DNA of 64,000 bases from LB3-1 sp036401895 (lineage in GTDB: Bacteria; Chloroflexota; Chloroflexia; Chloroflexales; Kallotenuaceae), in NCBI GenBank assembly GCA_036401895.1, contig DASWTW010000007.1, positions 1 through 64,000 on the forward strand, read 5' to 3'. The notes under the pieces are model-generated. The model was not told the DNA's origin. It saw only the letters and a list, made by a program, of their open reading frames with translations, and searched no databases. This document shows positions 52,799 through 62,415 of this stretch, piece after piece. A program made the position numbers and the translations under genes. The number at the start of each line of letters is the position of its first letter. The first letter of the stretch is position 1.

Positions 52799-53248
52799 AT
52801 GAGTCAGGGGCGAAATACACAAACCAACGACGACGGACGCAGCACCAATCTGCGCGACTCGGCGATGATGGCACATCTGATGGACGCGCTCGAATCCGGC
52901 ACCGACATCGGCCATTATGGGCGGCTCACCTTTGCGATGGTCGCGCGGCACTTTCTGGATGAAAGCGAGCTGGTGCGGCTGCTCAGCAACCAGCCCGACC
53001 ACGGCGAGACCGATGCGCGCTCGCTGGTGCAGCAGGTTCAGGATCGCGGCTACAACCCGCCCAAGCGCGAGCGGATTCTGGAGTGGCAGGCACAGCAGGA
53101 CTTCCAGATCTGCCCGACGCCGGACGACCCCGCAAGCTGCAACGTGTATCGCGATCTGCGCTTTCCAGACGAGATTTATGAGCAGATCGACGAGTTTTAT
53201 GAGGAGCGAGCCGAGTCGCGCGAGGTAGGCGGCCGGGATCAGTCCTGA
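52799..53248 (+). CDS. Hypothetical protein, 149 aa, unrecognised
   Basis: Cytoplasmic, acidic, with no signal peptide or membrane helix. Two helical regions can be seen: GHYGRLTFAMVARHFLDESELVRLL and the C-terminal EIYEQIDEFYEERAES. A central stretch contains RGYNPPKRERILEWQAQQDF and ICPTPDDPASCNVYRDLRFP with two Cys 11 residues apart. AAAGGAG (52787-52793) before the ATG and a terminator 39 bases after the stop make it a convincing single gene. GRLTFAMVARHFLDE followed by YNPPKRERILEWQ looks like a conserved small-protein family of Chloroflexota, but I cannot name it or assign a role. Confidence 0.8.
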   Translation: MSQGRNTQTNDDGRSTNLRDSAMMAHLMDALESGTDIGHYGRLTFAMVARHFLDESELVRLLSNQPDHGETDARSLVQQVQDRGYNPPKRERILEWQAQQDFQICPTPDDPASCNVYRDLRFPDEIYEQIDEFYEERAESREVGGRDQS

Positions 53249-53286
53249 GCCACGACTGAGGAACAATCAGCCAGAGGCAGATCGAT

Positions 53287-53315
53287 AAACGGGGCGCACA
53301 GCAGACGCCCCGTTT
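53287..53315 (+). terminator. Rho-independent terminator
   Basis: AAACGGGGCG (53287-53296) pairs with CGCCCCGTTT (53306-53315), a nine-base loop, followed by GTGTTTATT. It ends the 149-aa hypothetical gene. Confidence 0.8.
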
Positions 53316-53527
53316 GTGTTTATTGACCCTGATTCCCACCGTCCTCAAAACTGTACCCGTTTTTGTACCCCTTAAACCGTGGATCTTACAGACCGTAGTG
53401 TGGTTTAATGAGCAGCACAGGAGTTAGTAAAAATTCCTAAACTATTCAAGCTCAGGATATCGCGTGATGCACAGGTCACGCCTTGTTCAGCCGAGTGACG
53501 CGCGTTCTGCGAACAACAAGCGTCATG

Positions 53528-53563
53528 TGCGCCGCGCACTGTTGGGGAGCAGCGCGCGGCGCA
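53528..53563. terminator. GC-rich hairpin before the aldehyde dehydrogenase stop
   Basis: TGCGCCGCGC (53528-53537) pairs exactly with GCGCGGCGCA (53554-53563). It is 26 bases beyond the dehydrogenase stop in that gene's direction but lacks a T-run. The rest of 53316-53589 holds only AT-rich sequence with a TGTACCC-TTTTTGTACCCC pair (53354-53374) and no gene. Confidence 0.45.
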
Positions 53564-53589
53564 GTATTTAAGTCTCCCCGATCTGACGG

Positions 53590-54987
53590 CTACTCGGTTT
53601 TGCTCCCGGTGCTTTCGGCATCATCCTTAATCCAGACAGTTTTTACGTTAACAAACTCGCGGATGCCGTACGCTCCCAGCTCGCGGCCGTAGCCTGAGTG
53701 CTTCACGCCGCCAAAAGGCAGACGCGGATCGGAGGCGACCATCCCGTTGATAAACACCTGGCCGGCCTCGATCTCGTCGATAAAACGCTCGCGCTCGGCC
53801 TCGTCGTTGGTCCAGGCGCTGCTGCCGAGACCAAACGGCGAGTCGTTGGCCAGCGCGATCGCCTCGTCGACGTTGCGGACACGGAAGAGCAGCGCCACGG
53901 GGCCAAAAACCTCTTCGCGGTAGGCCGGCGCGGACTCGGGAATATCGGCGAGGACCGTGGGCGCGTAATAGTTGCCGGGCCGCTCCAGCCGCCGGCCACC
54001 GGTCAAACAGCGCGCACCGGCCGCGACCGAGCGCTGGACCTGCTGATCGAGATCCTGGAGAATGTCGGGCGTTGCCAGCGGGCCGATCGCCGTCGTCTCG
54101 TCCATGGGATCGCCAACCTTGAGCGCGGCCATGCCGGCCACGAATCCGCGCTCGAACTCATCCGCGATCGACTCGGCGATAATAAAACGTTTGGCGGCGA
54201 TGCACGACTGGCCGTTATTGATCGTACGCGCTTTGACAGCGGTGTCGATCGCTACGTCGAGATGCGCGCTCGGCATCACGATAAACGGATCGCTGCCGCC
54301 GAGCTCAAGCACTGTTTTTTTGATCAGCTTGCCCGCCGTGGCCGCAACCTGACTGCCGGCCAGCTCGCTGCCGGTGAGCGTGGCCGCCTTGATGCGCTCG
54401 TCCTCCAGCACGCGCTGGACCTTGTCGGAGCCGATCAGCAGCGTTTGGAACGCGCCCTCGGGGAAGCCGGCCCGCCGCACAATCTCCTCGATCGCCAGCG
54501 CGCACTCGGGCACATTCGAGGCGTGCTTGAGCAGCCCGACATTGCCGGCCATCAGCGCGGGAGCCACGAAGCGGAAAACCTGCCAGAAGGGAAAATTCCA
54601 GGGCATCACCGCCAGCACCGGCCCGACCGGCTGGTAGCGGATGTAGCTACAGGTTGCGTTGCTCTGGACCAGCTCGTCGGCAAGCAGCTGCTCGGCGTGC
54701 TCGGCGTAGTAGCGACAGGCCCAGGCGCACTTCTCGGCCTCGGCAACCGCCGACTGAAGCGTCTTGCCCATCTCGGTCGTCATGAGCCGGCCCCACTGCT
54801 GCTTCTCGTCTTCCAGGATCTGGGCTGCCCGCATCATCCAGGCGGCTCGCTCCTCAAACGACGTGCGCCGATACGAGCGAAACGTATCGACCGCAAGCTG
54901 AAGTTTGGCATCGATCTGCCTGTCGCTCAAAGACTCGAAGGTTTTAAGCGTCTCGCCGGTCGCCGGATTAATCGTTGCAATCGCCAT
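53590..54987 (-). CDS. Aldehyde dehydrogenase, succinate-semialdehyde type
   Basis: 465 aa NAD(P)-dependent ALDH. Seen: N-terminal INPATGETLKTFESLSD, PVGPVLAVMPWNFPFWQVFR, coenzyme loop LTGSELAGSQVAATA, the general-base Glu in LELGGSDPFIV, and the catalytic Cys in NNGQSCIAAKRF; the C-terminal FGGVKHSGYGRELG is typical of the GabD/YneI group, which oxidises succinate semialdehyde to succinate. The N-terminus INPATGE and the short length match YneI (Sad). I use ATG 54987 with GAGG upstream; a 15-codon extension is open but lacks family sequence. It is a single minus-strand gene without gabT or other GABA genes nearby. Confidence 0.93.
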   Translation of the reverse strand: MAIATINPATGETLKTFESLSDRQIDAKLQLAVDTFRSYRRTSFEERAAWMMRAAQILEDEKQQWGRLMTTEMGKTLQSAVAEAEKCAWACRYYAEHAEQLLADELVQSNATCSYIRYQPVGPVLAVMPWNFPFWQVFRFVAPALMAGNVGLLKHASNVPECALAIEEIVRRAGFPEGAFQTLLIGSDKVQRVLEDERIKAATLTGSELAGSQVAATAGKLIKKTVLELGGSDPFIVMPSAHLDVAIDTAVKARTINNGQSCIAAKRFIIAESIADEFERGFVAGMAALKVGDPMDETTAIGPLATPDILQDLDQQVQRSVAAGARCLTGGRRLERPGNYYAPTVLADIPESAPAYREEVFGPVALLFRVRNVDEAIALANDSPFGLGSSAWTNDEAERERFIDEIEAGQVFINGMVASDPRLPFGGVKHSGYGRELGAYGIREFVNVKTVWIKDDAESTGSKTE

Positions 54988-55300
54988 GCAGCACCTCGAT
55001 TTCTGATGCAAAGAACGTTCACCAAGCAGCATTTCCCGCGCCGAAAATCGGCGGCTTCAACGCGTTGTTACCAGCCAGGCCGAGCGAGCCATAGGGAAAT
55101 GGCCCGGCTGACCAGTTTTTGAGCCGATCCGCGCTGCGCAGGTTTCCCAGCGCGCGGCGATCATAGCCGTGAATCGGCGAACACACAAATGAGTGTATGC
55201 GAAGAGCCAGACCCCACAGCTGCCGTGTGGGATCTGCCGGAGGATTGCGCTTGAGGTAGCGTGCGGGGAAAGGGGAAATGCCGCGTTGAAAAGCTCAGCT
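54988..55300. other. Intergenic region with one imperfect hairpin
   Basis: 313 bases without a gene. AGACCCCACA (55209-55218) and TGTGGGATCT (55226-55235) form a ten-pair stem with one mismatch, 66 bases past the nucleoside hydrolase stop; it may terminate that gene, though no T-run follows. Nothing else is recognised. Confidence 0.4.
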
Positions 55301-56494
55301 TCAGGTCAGCGCCCGAAAGAAGCGGTCGCGCACGCCGTCCACATCGATCGCCGAAACCCAGGCGACGTTCGCCGGCTCGCGGCTATAGATCGCGAAGAAC
55401 TCGTTGACCACGCGCTGCATATCGTTGGGGTAGCGATCGACGATCGCGCTCAGCTCGGCATCCGTGGCGATCAGCGTCAGCCGCTCGATAAAGCTCAGCC
55501 CGACGATCGTCTGGCCGCGCGCCAGGCAGTCATCGGTGATAATCTTGACCAGCGCCTCCTGAGTCGTGGCCAGCGTGGGATCGAGCGCCACCATCATCGC
55601 GACGACGTCGGGAAGATTGGCCCGCTCCACGCCGGTAAGCTGATCAAAGGCTGCCAGCAGGCCACGCAAAGGCTGCACCAGGAAACGACCGCCGCGATTG
55701 CTGCTGCGCTCCAAAAGATTCACCTCTTCCGGCGTGATCGCAAAGTCGGTGAAGGTGTCCAGCGGCAGCATCGTGATCGGAATGCCCGATCGGAGCACGA
55801 TCTCGGCGGCCTCTGGATCTTGCCAGGCGTTGAACTCCGTCACCGCCGTCTGGTTGCCGCCACACTTCGCGCCGCCCAGCCACACAATCCGCCCGATGCC
55901 CTCGGCGGTGCGTGGAAAGCGCTGCAAGGTCTGCGCCAGATTGGTCAGCGGCCCCAGCGCGACGACGGTGAAGCCGGGCCGCGATTGGGACAGGCGATGA
56001 TAAAAGGCCGGCACGTTCTTTTGGACGCCACGGATCGGCAGCGGCTTTTGCGCGCCCCACAGCCCATCCCGGCCGTGAATCAGCTTGGGAATGCTGCTCA
56101 GCTCGCCGTTCAGCGGCTGCTCCGCGCCCATCAGCACCGGAACGTTGCGTGTGGGAGCGACGGTATCCAGCACGGTCAGCACATTGCGCGTGGCGTTTTC
56201 CAGCGATGTATTGCCGGCAACTGTACAAATACCCAGCAGCTCATAGGCATACTGCCGCTGGCTGAGCAGCCAGACCAATGCCGATGCATCGTCGACACCA
56301 GGGTCGGTATCGATAACCAGGGCGGTCGATCCGTTCGCGGCCGCTTTATCAGTTGTGCGCGTTGAAGGTGATCCTGTCTGCGCATGGGCAGCAGCAGGAC
56401 CAGTGAGCAAAGAATCATCCAGACCCAGCGCTGCAAAAGCAGCGAGCATGGTTTTTCCAGTCCGCGTCAGAAACGTCCGCCGATCGTGAGCCAT
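55301..56494 (-). CDS. Tat-exported nucleoside hydrolase (IUNH family)
   Basis: 397 aa. The N-terminus has a twin-arginine signal: HDRRTFLTRTG, hydrophobic MLAAFAALGL, cleavage near AAAHAQ. The calcium site of inosine-uridine nucleoside N-ribohydrolases is present (ALVIDTDPGVDDASALVWLL), as are PVLMGAEQPL, VALGPLTNLAQ, NAWQDPEAAEIVLRSGIP and a C-terminal His region (DVDGVRDRF). The enzyme cleaves nucleosides to base and ribose, here outside the membrane, which would allow scavenging. Export by Tat is unusual for this family, most members being cytoplasmic. The ATG is preceded by AAGGAG (56504-56509 minus strand). A single gene, divergent from the kinase gene. Confidence 0.92.
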   Translation of the reverse strand: MAHDRRTFLTRTGKTMLAAFAALGLDDSLLTGPAAAHAQTGSPSTRTTDKAAANGSTALVIDTDPGVDDASALVWLLSQRQYAYELLGICTVAGNTSLENATRNVLTVLDTVAPTRNVPVLMGAEQPLNGELSSIPKLIHGRDGLWGAQKPLPIRGVQKNVPAFYHRLSQSRPGFTVVALGPLTNLAQTLQRFPRTAEGIGRIVWLGGAKCGGNQTAVTEFNAWQDPEAAEIVLRSGIPITMLPLDTFTDFAITPEEVNLLERSSNRGGRFLVQPLRGLLAAFDQLTGVERANLPDVVAMMVALDPTLATTQEALVKIITDDCLARGQTIVGLSFIERLTLIATDAELSAIVDRYPNDMQRVVNEFFAIYSREPANVAWVSAIDVDGVRDRFFRALT

Positions 56495-56687
56495 ATATCT
56501 AAACTCCTTAAGATGTTGTCCACGTTAGGGATCGCCGGCACACGATCGGGGGTGATAGTGTGCGGCAACGTGGTGCCAGAACGACAGTACTGGCTGCGAG
56601 GAAATGTGATGGTAGTATACGCGGGAACTAGCACCCCCTGTCTCCTATTCTTGTACGTCCAGAGGTTCATTCAGCGGGAGGAGCGTA

Positions 56688-58037
56688 GTGTTCTCTCACG
56701 TGCTACGGCATCGCGTGTTGTCTCGGGTCGTCCGTCGTCTAATCAATAGCTGGCGTCCTCTGGAGCCGATCGTGCTCCTGACGCTGATCTTTGCCGGGAT
56801 TCTGGTGATCGTGGGCACGATCAGCTTGATTTTGCAGGACGCCGATCCCATCGTCATCGCCATCGACTTTGTGGTCGGTGGGCTCCTGTACCTGATGGGC
56901 CGCTGGATGATCCACAGCCCGCAGGCGGTCGCGCCGCGTGTGATCGTGGTGGCGCTGATCACAATCGGCAGCTTCGTCGGAATCTCGTTCTCGCAGTTTC
57001 CGGCTGCTCGCTCGGCCGGCATGATCTTGCCGGTGCTGTTTGCGGTTGTCGCGTCTGGTCGCATCTTTCCCATCGTCTTCTACCCGCTGGTCGTGGTGAT
57101 CGGCATGCATCTGAGCCCAGGCGAGAATCCGAGCCCGAAGATTGACCGTCAGGAGTACACCGGCTTTGAGTTCGGCTTCGCGCTGCTGCTCTTTCTGGTA
57201 ATGTGGAGCATCCGCGAACATGCCGCCTGGCAGGGCGCGCAACGCGCAGATGCCGCCGCCAAGCTCCAGCAGGAGCAGATTCTGACGACCTTTATGCGCT
57301 TCATCGCGCACGAGCTGCGCGGCACCACCGCCGTGCTTTCCGCGCTCGCACCGACGCTCAAAACTCGGCTGACCGCCGTGCCGCAGGAGTGGACCCAGAT
57401 CGATGGGCAGGCCGCTTATACTGCTTATGCCGACACCACAAAGCGCATCAACGATCTACTCCAACGGCTATTGATTATCACGCGAAGTGGAGTATTATCA
57501 GCTGAGCAGATCCAGCCGGTCGCGATCACGCCGCTGCTGCTGGAAGCCGCCAGCGAGATCCGCGCCCTGGATATACCCGTCGAGATCACGCTCGACGTTC
57601 CACCCGATCTAGAGGTCATCGCCGATCCCGCCTATCTCTCGATGGCCTGTACGACGGCGCTCCGCAACGCCGCCGAGGCCATGCAGGTTTCGGACGACCC
57701 CGTCATCACGATTCGGGTGCTCCAATCTGAGCGCTCCACCACCATTCGCATCGAGGACTCTGGTCCCGGCTTTCCACCGCAGCTCCTGACTCAGCTTCAG
57801 TCGCTGGGAACGGAGAGCGCTTTACCAGTCGGCATATTTACCACCAAAATCAGCGGCACCGGTCTGGGCCTACCGCTGATGGATCGGGTGGCGCGGCTGC
57901 ACCACGGCTACTTCAACTATGGCAACCTGCCGAAACGCGGCGCGTGGATTCAGATAGTGCTGCCGAACATTCCAGCCGCGCTCGCGGCTGAGCACGAGCT
58001 GTGCGACGAAACGAGCATCGCAACGATCACTACATAG
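56688..58037 (+). CDS. Membrane sensor histidine kinase
   Basis: 449 aa. Six hydrophobic segments lie in residues 27-175 (IVLLTLIFAGILVIVGTISL, VVGGLLYLMG, VIVVALITIGSFVGISF, MILPVLFAVVASG, VFYPLVVVIGM, FALLLFLVMWSI) with short loops and no separate sensor domain. A short helix leads to the phosphorylation box LTTFMRFIAHELRGTTAVLS with H208; the usual HELRTP is HELRG here. The ATPase domain is clear (ACTTALRNAAEAMQVS, IRIEDSGPGFPPQLL, GTGLGLPLMDRVARLHHG). Start GTG 56688 follows GGGAGGAG (56676-56683). The receiver gene begins 15 bases after its stop, so they act as a pair. The membrane part may sense lipid state or a small ligand; nothing fixes it. Confidence 0.92.
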   Translation: MFSHVLRHRVLSRVVRRLINSWRPLEPIVLLTLIFAGILVIVGTISLILQDADPIVIAIDFVVGGLLYLMGRWMIHSPQAVAPRVIVVALITIGSFVGISFSQFPAARSAGMILPVLFAVVASGRIFPIVFYPLVVVIGMHLSPGENPSPKIDRQEYTGFEFGFALLLFLVMWSIREHAAWQGAQRADAAAKLQQEQILTTFMRFIAHELRGTTAVLSALAPTLKTRLTAVPQEWTQIDGQAAYTAYADTTKRINDLLQRLLIITRSGVLSAEQIQPVAITPLLLEAASEIRALDIPVEITLDVPPDLEVIADPAYLSMACTTALRNAAEAMQVSDDPVITIRVLQSERSTTIRIEDSGPGFPPQLLTQLQSLGTESALPVGIFTTKISGTGLGLPLMDRVARLHHGYFNYGNLPKRGAWIQIVLPNIPAALAAEHELCDETSIATITT

Positions 58038-58052
58038 GAGCATGGAGAGCTT

Positions 58053-58529
58053 ATGGGACCAATGGGCACTGCCGCTATCACCCGCACGCCGGTTATCATC
58101 GTTGAAGACAACATCGGGATCGCATTTTTGCTCGCCGAGCAGCTGCGTGCCGAGGCCGAGCAGTTGCAAGCCTTTGACATGGACGGCCAGCATCAGATCG
58201 TCGCCAGCGGCTACCGATTGCTCCGCACGCTCGACGCTCAGGTAGATCAGACGGTTCGCCTGATCATTCTGGACTTCATGCTCTCCGACGGGGAGTGCCT
58301 GCCGGTTCTGGCGCGGCTGCGTGACGAAGAAGGCAAGAACGCGCATCCGGCGCTCCATCCCGAGGCGCGCATCATCGGCTGGAGCGCCAACGAGCAGTCG
58401 GTGACGACGTTCCGCGCCGCCCGTGCCGACGGCTTCATCTCCAAGCATCGCGACCCCAAACTACTGATCCAGGACGTCCTCCAGCTGCTCCAGCGGCTCA
58501 ACAATGCACATTGGGTCGAGCTGCGCTAG
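58053..58529 (+). CDS. Response regulator, receiver-only, divergent
   Basis: 158 aa. Receiver features: VIIVEDNIGIAFLLAEQL with the acidic pair, phospho-acceptor D74 in IILDFMLSDGECL, and Lys in FISKHRDPKLL. It is longer than CheY because of an insertion between strands 2 and 3 (DMDGQHQIVASGYRLL region) and another after helix 3 (RDEEGKNAHPALHPEARIIG). No output domain follows. The ATG has GGAG (58044-58047) nine bases before it. Coupled to the kinase gene just upstream, it probably passes the signal to a separate protein. A diguanylate or DNA-binding output is not encoded nearby. Confidence 0.88.
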   Translation: MGPMGTAAITRTPVIIVEDNIGIAFLLAEQLRAEAEQLQAFDMDGQHQIVASGYRLLRTLDAQVDQTVRLIILDFMLSDGECLPVLARLRDEEGKNAHPALHPEARIIGWSANEQSVTTFRAARADGFISKHRDPKLLIQDVLQLLQRLNNAHWVELR

Positions 58530-58700
58530 CTCACGCGCTCCCAGCCCGGCCTCAGAGACGTCTGCCGTCAGGCTGGCGTCTCTTCTCTTTGCGCTCCATC
58601 TCCTTCAACAGCCGCCCGTGCTAGAATGGCACGACGTGAGCGCGGCACCGGCCTGTCTGTGTGCCGCGCTTGCGACCGATCGTCAAAGGAGAAGATCGAT

Positions 58701-59771
58701 ATGACCAGCGCATGGGCTCGCGCAGCTATTGCGAAAATTCACGCCGATTTCAATCGCTCGGCTGATACACATCTGATCCATCTGCCGCTTCCGGCAACAC
58801 CACAGATTCAGCTCTACATGAAAGACGAGTCGACCCACGTCACGGGCAGCTTGAAACACCGGCTGGCGCGCTCGCTCTTTTTGTACGCGCTGTGTAACGG
58901 CTGGATCAACCAGGAAACGCCGATCATCGAGGCCTCGTCGGGCAGCACCGCGATCTCGGAGGCCTACTTCGCACGGCTGCTGGGCCTGCGCTTTATTGCC
59001 GTGATGGCCAAAACCACATCGCCGGCCAAGATCAAGCGCATCATGCAGTACGGCGGCGAGTATCTGCTGGTAGACGATCCCAGCCTGGATCGTCAGGCCG
59101 CCCAGCAGCTAGCCGATGAGATCGACGGCCACTTCATGGATCAGTTCACCTACGCCGAGCGCGCAACCGACTGGCGCGGCAACAACAATATTGCCGAGTC
59201 GATCTTTCAGCAGCTTTCTCAGGAGCCGCATCCGATCCCGCGCTGGTTTGTGTGCGGCGCGGGAACCGGCGGCACGTCGGCCACGGTGGCGCGCTACATC
59301 CGATACCAGGGCTATGAGACGCAGGTTTGTGTCGTCGATCCCGAGCATTCGGTCTTTTACGACTACTACCACGATCGCAATCCTGGCATCCGGCTGCACT
59401 GTAGCTCCGGCATCGAAGGCATCGGCAGGCCACAGGTCGAGCCGTCGTTTCTGCCGCACTGCATCGATCGCATGCTGCGCGTGCCGAACCACGCCTCATA
59501 TGCGGCGCTGTACTTTCTAGCCGAGCTGACCGGCAAGCGCTGCGGCGGCTCGACCGGCACCGCGCTCTACGGTGCGCTCCAGCTGATCGCCGAGATGGTG
59601 CGACGCGGCGAGAGCGGCTCGGTTGTGCTGCCAATCGGCGACTCGGGCGAGCTGTATCTCGACAGCTACTACAGTCCCGACTGGCTGGCGGAGCAGCACT
59701 GCAATCTTGCGCCGTACAGCGCCCAGCTTCAAACCTTCTACACCAGCGGCGTCTGGCAAGCGATCAGCTGA
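58701..59771 (+). CDS. PLP-dependent cysteine synthase-family enzyme (Cds1-like)
   Basis: 356 aa, fold type II PLP enzyme. The PLP lysine is K52 in VTGSLKHRLARSLF. The substrate loop is IEASSGSTAISEAYFARLLG, the phosphate-binding glycine loop is CGAGTGGTSATVARYIRYQG, and the pyridine-nitrogen Ser lies in RCGGSTGTALYGALQL. The SLKHRLARSLF context is closer to actinobacterial L-cysteine desulfhydrase Cds1 than to CysK, so H2S release from cysteine is as likely as synthesis. ATG 58701 has AAAGGAG (58685-58691) upstream; the 25-codon open extension lacks family sequence. TAGAAT at 58622-58627 is a -10 candidate. A single gene, convergent with the secreted hydrolase. Confidence 0.9.
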   Translation: MTSAWARAAIAKIHADFNRSADTHLIHLPLPATPQIQLYMKDESTHVTGSLKHRLARSLFLYALCNGWINQETPIIEASSGSTAISEAYFARLLGLRFIAVMAKTTSPAKIKRIMQYGGEYLLVDDPSLDRQAAQQLADEIDGHFMDQFTYAERATDWRGNNNIAESIFQQLSQEPHPIPRWFVCGAGTGGTSATVARYIRYQGYETQVCVVDPEHSVFYDYYHDRNPGIRLHCSSGIEGIGRPQVEPSFLPHCIDRMLRVPNHASYAALYFLAELTGKRCGGSTGTALYGALQLIAEMVRRGESGSVVLPIGDSGELYLDSYYSPDWLAEQHCNLAPYSAQLQTFYTSGVWQAIS

Positions 59772-59855
59772 GCGGCTCGTCTGCTCCATTCGCCGGACGT
59801 ATCGCAATAGGACCATACCGAATCAATCAGCTCACTTCTGCCAGACCTGCAGCTG

Positions 59856-61271
<1,416 letters not shown>

Positions 61272-61691
61272 AGGCGACTCCTTGCGGCGTAAGGCGCAGA
61301 CCGATTGAAGCTGGGTAGCCAGGCAAGCGATGTAAGTGTCTCATCCTGGGAATGGCTCGCCGCGCTACTCAAGCGCTTCTCAGCATAGGCAGCGGCGATG
61401 CAAGCGACAAGCTGTCAAATAGTCCTATCGTGAGCGGCTCCATTCCGGCAGGCTCACGATTAATCTATGAGCTGCTTAACCGGTGGAAGTGCTTCACCAG
61501 TGCCGGTTCAAGCCGATGGTCATGCTTGCGCCCGCGTGAGACGAGAGAAAAAATTACGAATACAGCGCCGAAGCGTTTAGAGGATTGGATTCGCTACCAG
61601 TAGAGCCAGCCGGTTGCAGTTACTTGTTGGGAATCGTTTAGCTGCCAGGCGGGGACTAGCGGGAAGCCCGGCTTGTGCGGTGTAAGGAATG
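61272..61691. other. Intergenic region, nothing recognised
   Basis: 420 bases. I searched for tRNA-like folding because GCCGGTTCAAGCC (61501-61513) looks like a T-loop, but the stems do not form. No terminator, repeat or convincing frame was found. It contains the upstream region of the secreted hydrolase and the 3' side of the AP2 gene. Confidence 0.4.
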
Positions 61692-62147
61692 CTACTCGTC
61701 AGTGTAGGCAGGCGTGCGCAATCTGTCGCGCTCTCCCTGCTGGCGCGCCTTACGAGCGAGCTGAAGCGCGCGCTTCTCCCCGTGACGAGCGATCGAGAAC
61801 TTGGTGCGGCGCTGCTTGCCGACGGTGGTCGTCCAGGTTGCTTCGTAGTATTCGGTGTGGCCTTCACGCCGCCGCCGAACGCCGGGTACGCCGGTCGATG
61901 AGTGGATCGTTCCCAGAACTTGACGCTCCGTACGTGGCTTGCCAAGCTCCTTTTCGGTCGCATCGCGCCAGTCGAGCGCGGCGACCAAAGCCGCCAGCCG
62001 ATCGCCGTGTACTCGATCAGAGAAGAACTTGGAGCGGCGCTCGCCTTTCCACTGGATACGAACGAAATATCCGTGGGTGTTCTTCTTAGGATGATCGATT
62101 CGGGTAAGGTTTTTGTGTCGAACGGTTCTGGATCTCATGTTGATCAC
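61692..62147 (-). CDS. Tandem AP2-like DNA-binding protein
   Basis: 151 aa, basic. Residues 20-65 (HGYFVRIQWKGERRSKFFSD, then ALVAALDWRDATEKELGK) and 85-145 (TGVPGVRRRREGHTEYYEAT, WTTTVGKQRRTKFSIARHGE, ALQLARKAR) each show the AP2/ERF pattern: three strands with alternating Arg/Trp, then an amphipathic helix. Bacterial AP2 domains usually accompany HNH homing endonucleases or mobile elements; here no nuclease is attached or adjacent, so it may be a free DNA-binding regulator. Start GTG 62147 has a weak site; ATG 62138 (MRSRTV) is an alternative. TATAAT lies 40 bases upstream, with the TACAAA direct repeats over its -35 side. Confidence 0.8.
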   Translation of the reverse strand: MINMRSRTVRHKNLTRIDHPKKNTHGYFVRIQWKGERRSKFFSDRVHGDRLAALVAALDWRDATEKELGKPRTERQVLGTIHSSTGVPGVRRRREGHTEYYEATWTTTVGKQRRTKFSIARHGEKRALQLARKARQQGERDRLRTPAYTDE

Positions 62148-62186
62148 GTGCCATTCCGTTATGGAGGTTTGGTAGTGCTAGTTAGC

Positions 62187-62231
62187 ATTATACACCGACT
62201 CAGGTATCTTTGTATCACTTTTGTACCATAA
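62187..62231 (-). promoter_or_regulatory. Promoter of the AP2 gene with TACAAA direct repeats
   Basis: Minus strand: TATAAT at 62192-62187, about 40 bases before the start. The expected -35 position falls in the repeats: TACAAAAGTGATACAAA at 62225-62209, identical over 17 bases to the site before the NB-ARC regulator. A poor -35 covered by a direct repeat suggests an activator- or repressor-controlled promoter. Further GTATC words continue to 62275, in the shared 268-base gap with the HipA-like gene. Confidence 0.5.
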
Positions 62232-62415
62232 GCATGCATAGAGGTATGTAGCTGCCATAAGAAGACTTATGTATCAAATACCGACTTTTATACCAGGCTC
62301 TTACTTTGCTTAACGCGATCTCAGGACTAATTCTCACAATTCGATGCTATGTGGCTCCGATCGGCGGCGGGTACGGTATCATATGCAAGATTGGCGGGTC
62401 GATAAAGGAGAAGCC

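Noticed and set aside
53354..53374. Further copy of the TACAAA direct-repeat motif
   Set aside because: TGTACCC-GTTTTTGTACCCC has only the TGTAC words in common, a different spacing, and no gene starts downstream in the matching orientation.
61490..61530. tRNA-like T-loop (GGTTCAAGCC)
   Set aside because: The flanking bases do not form a T-stem, and no acceptor, D or anticodon arm could be drawn.
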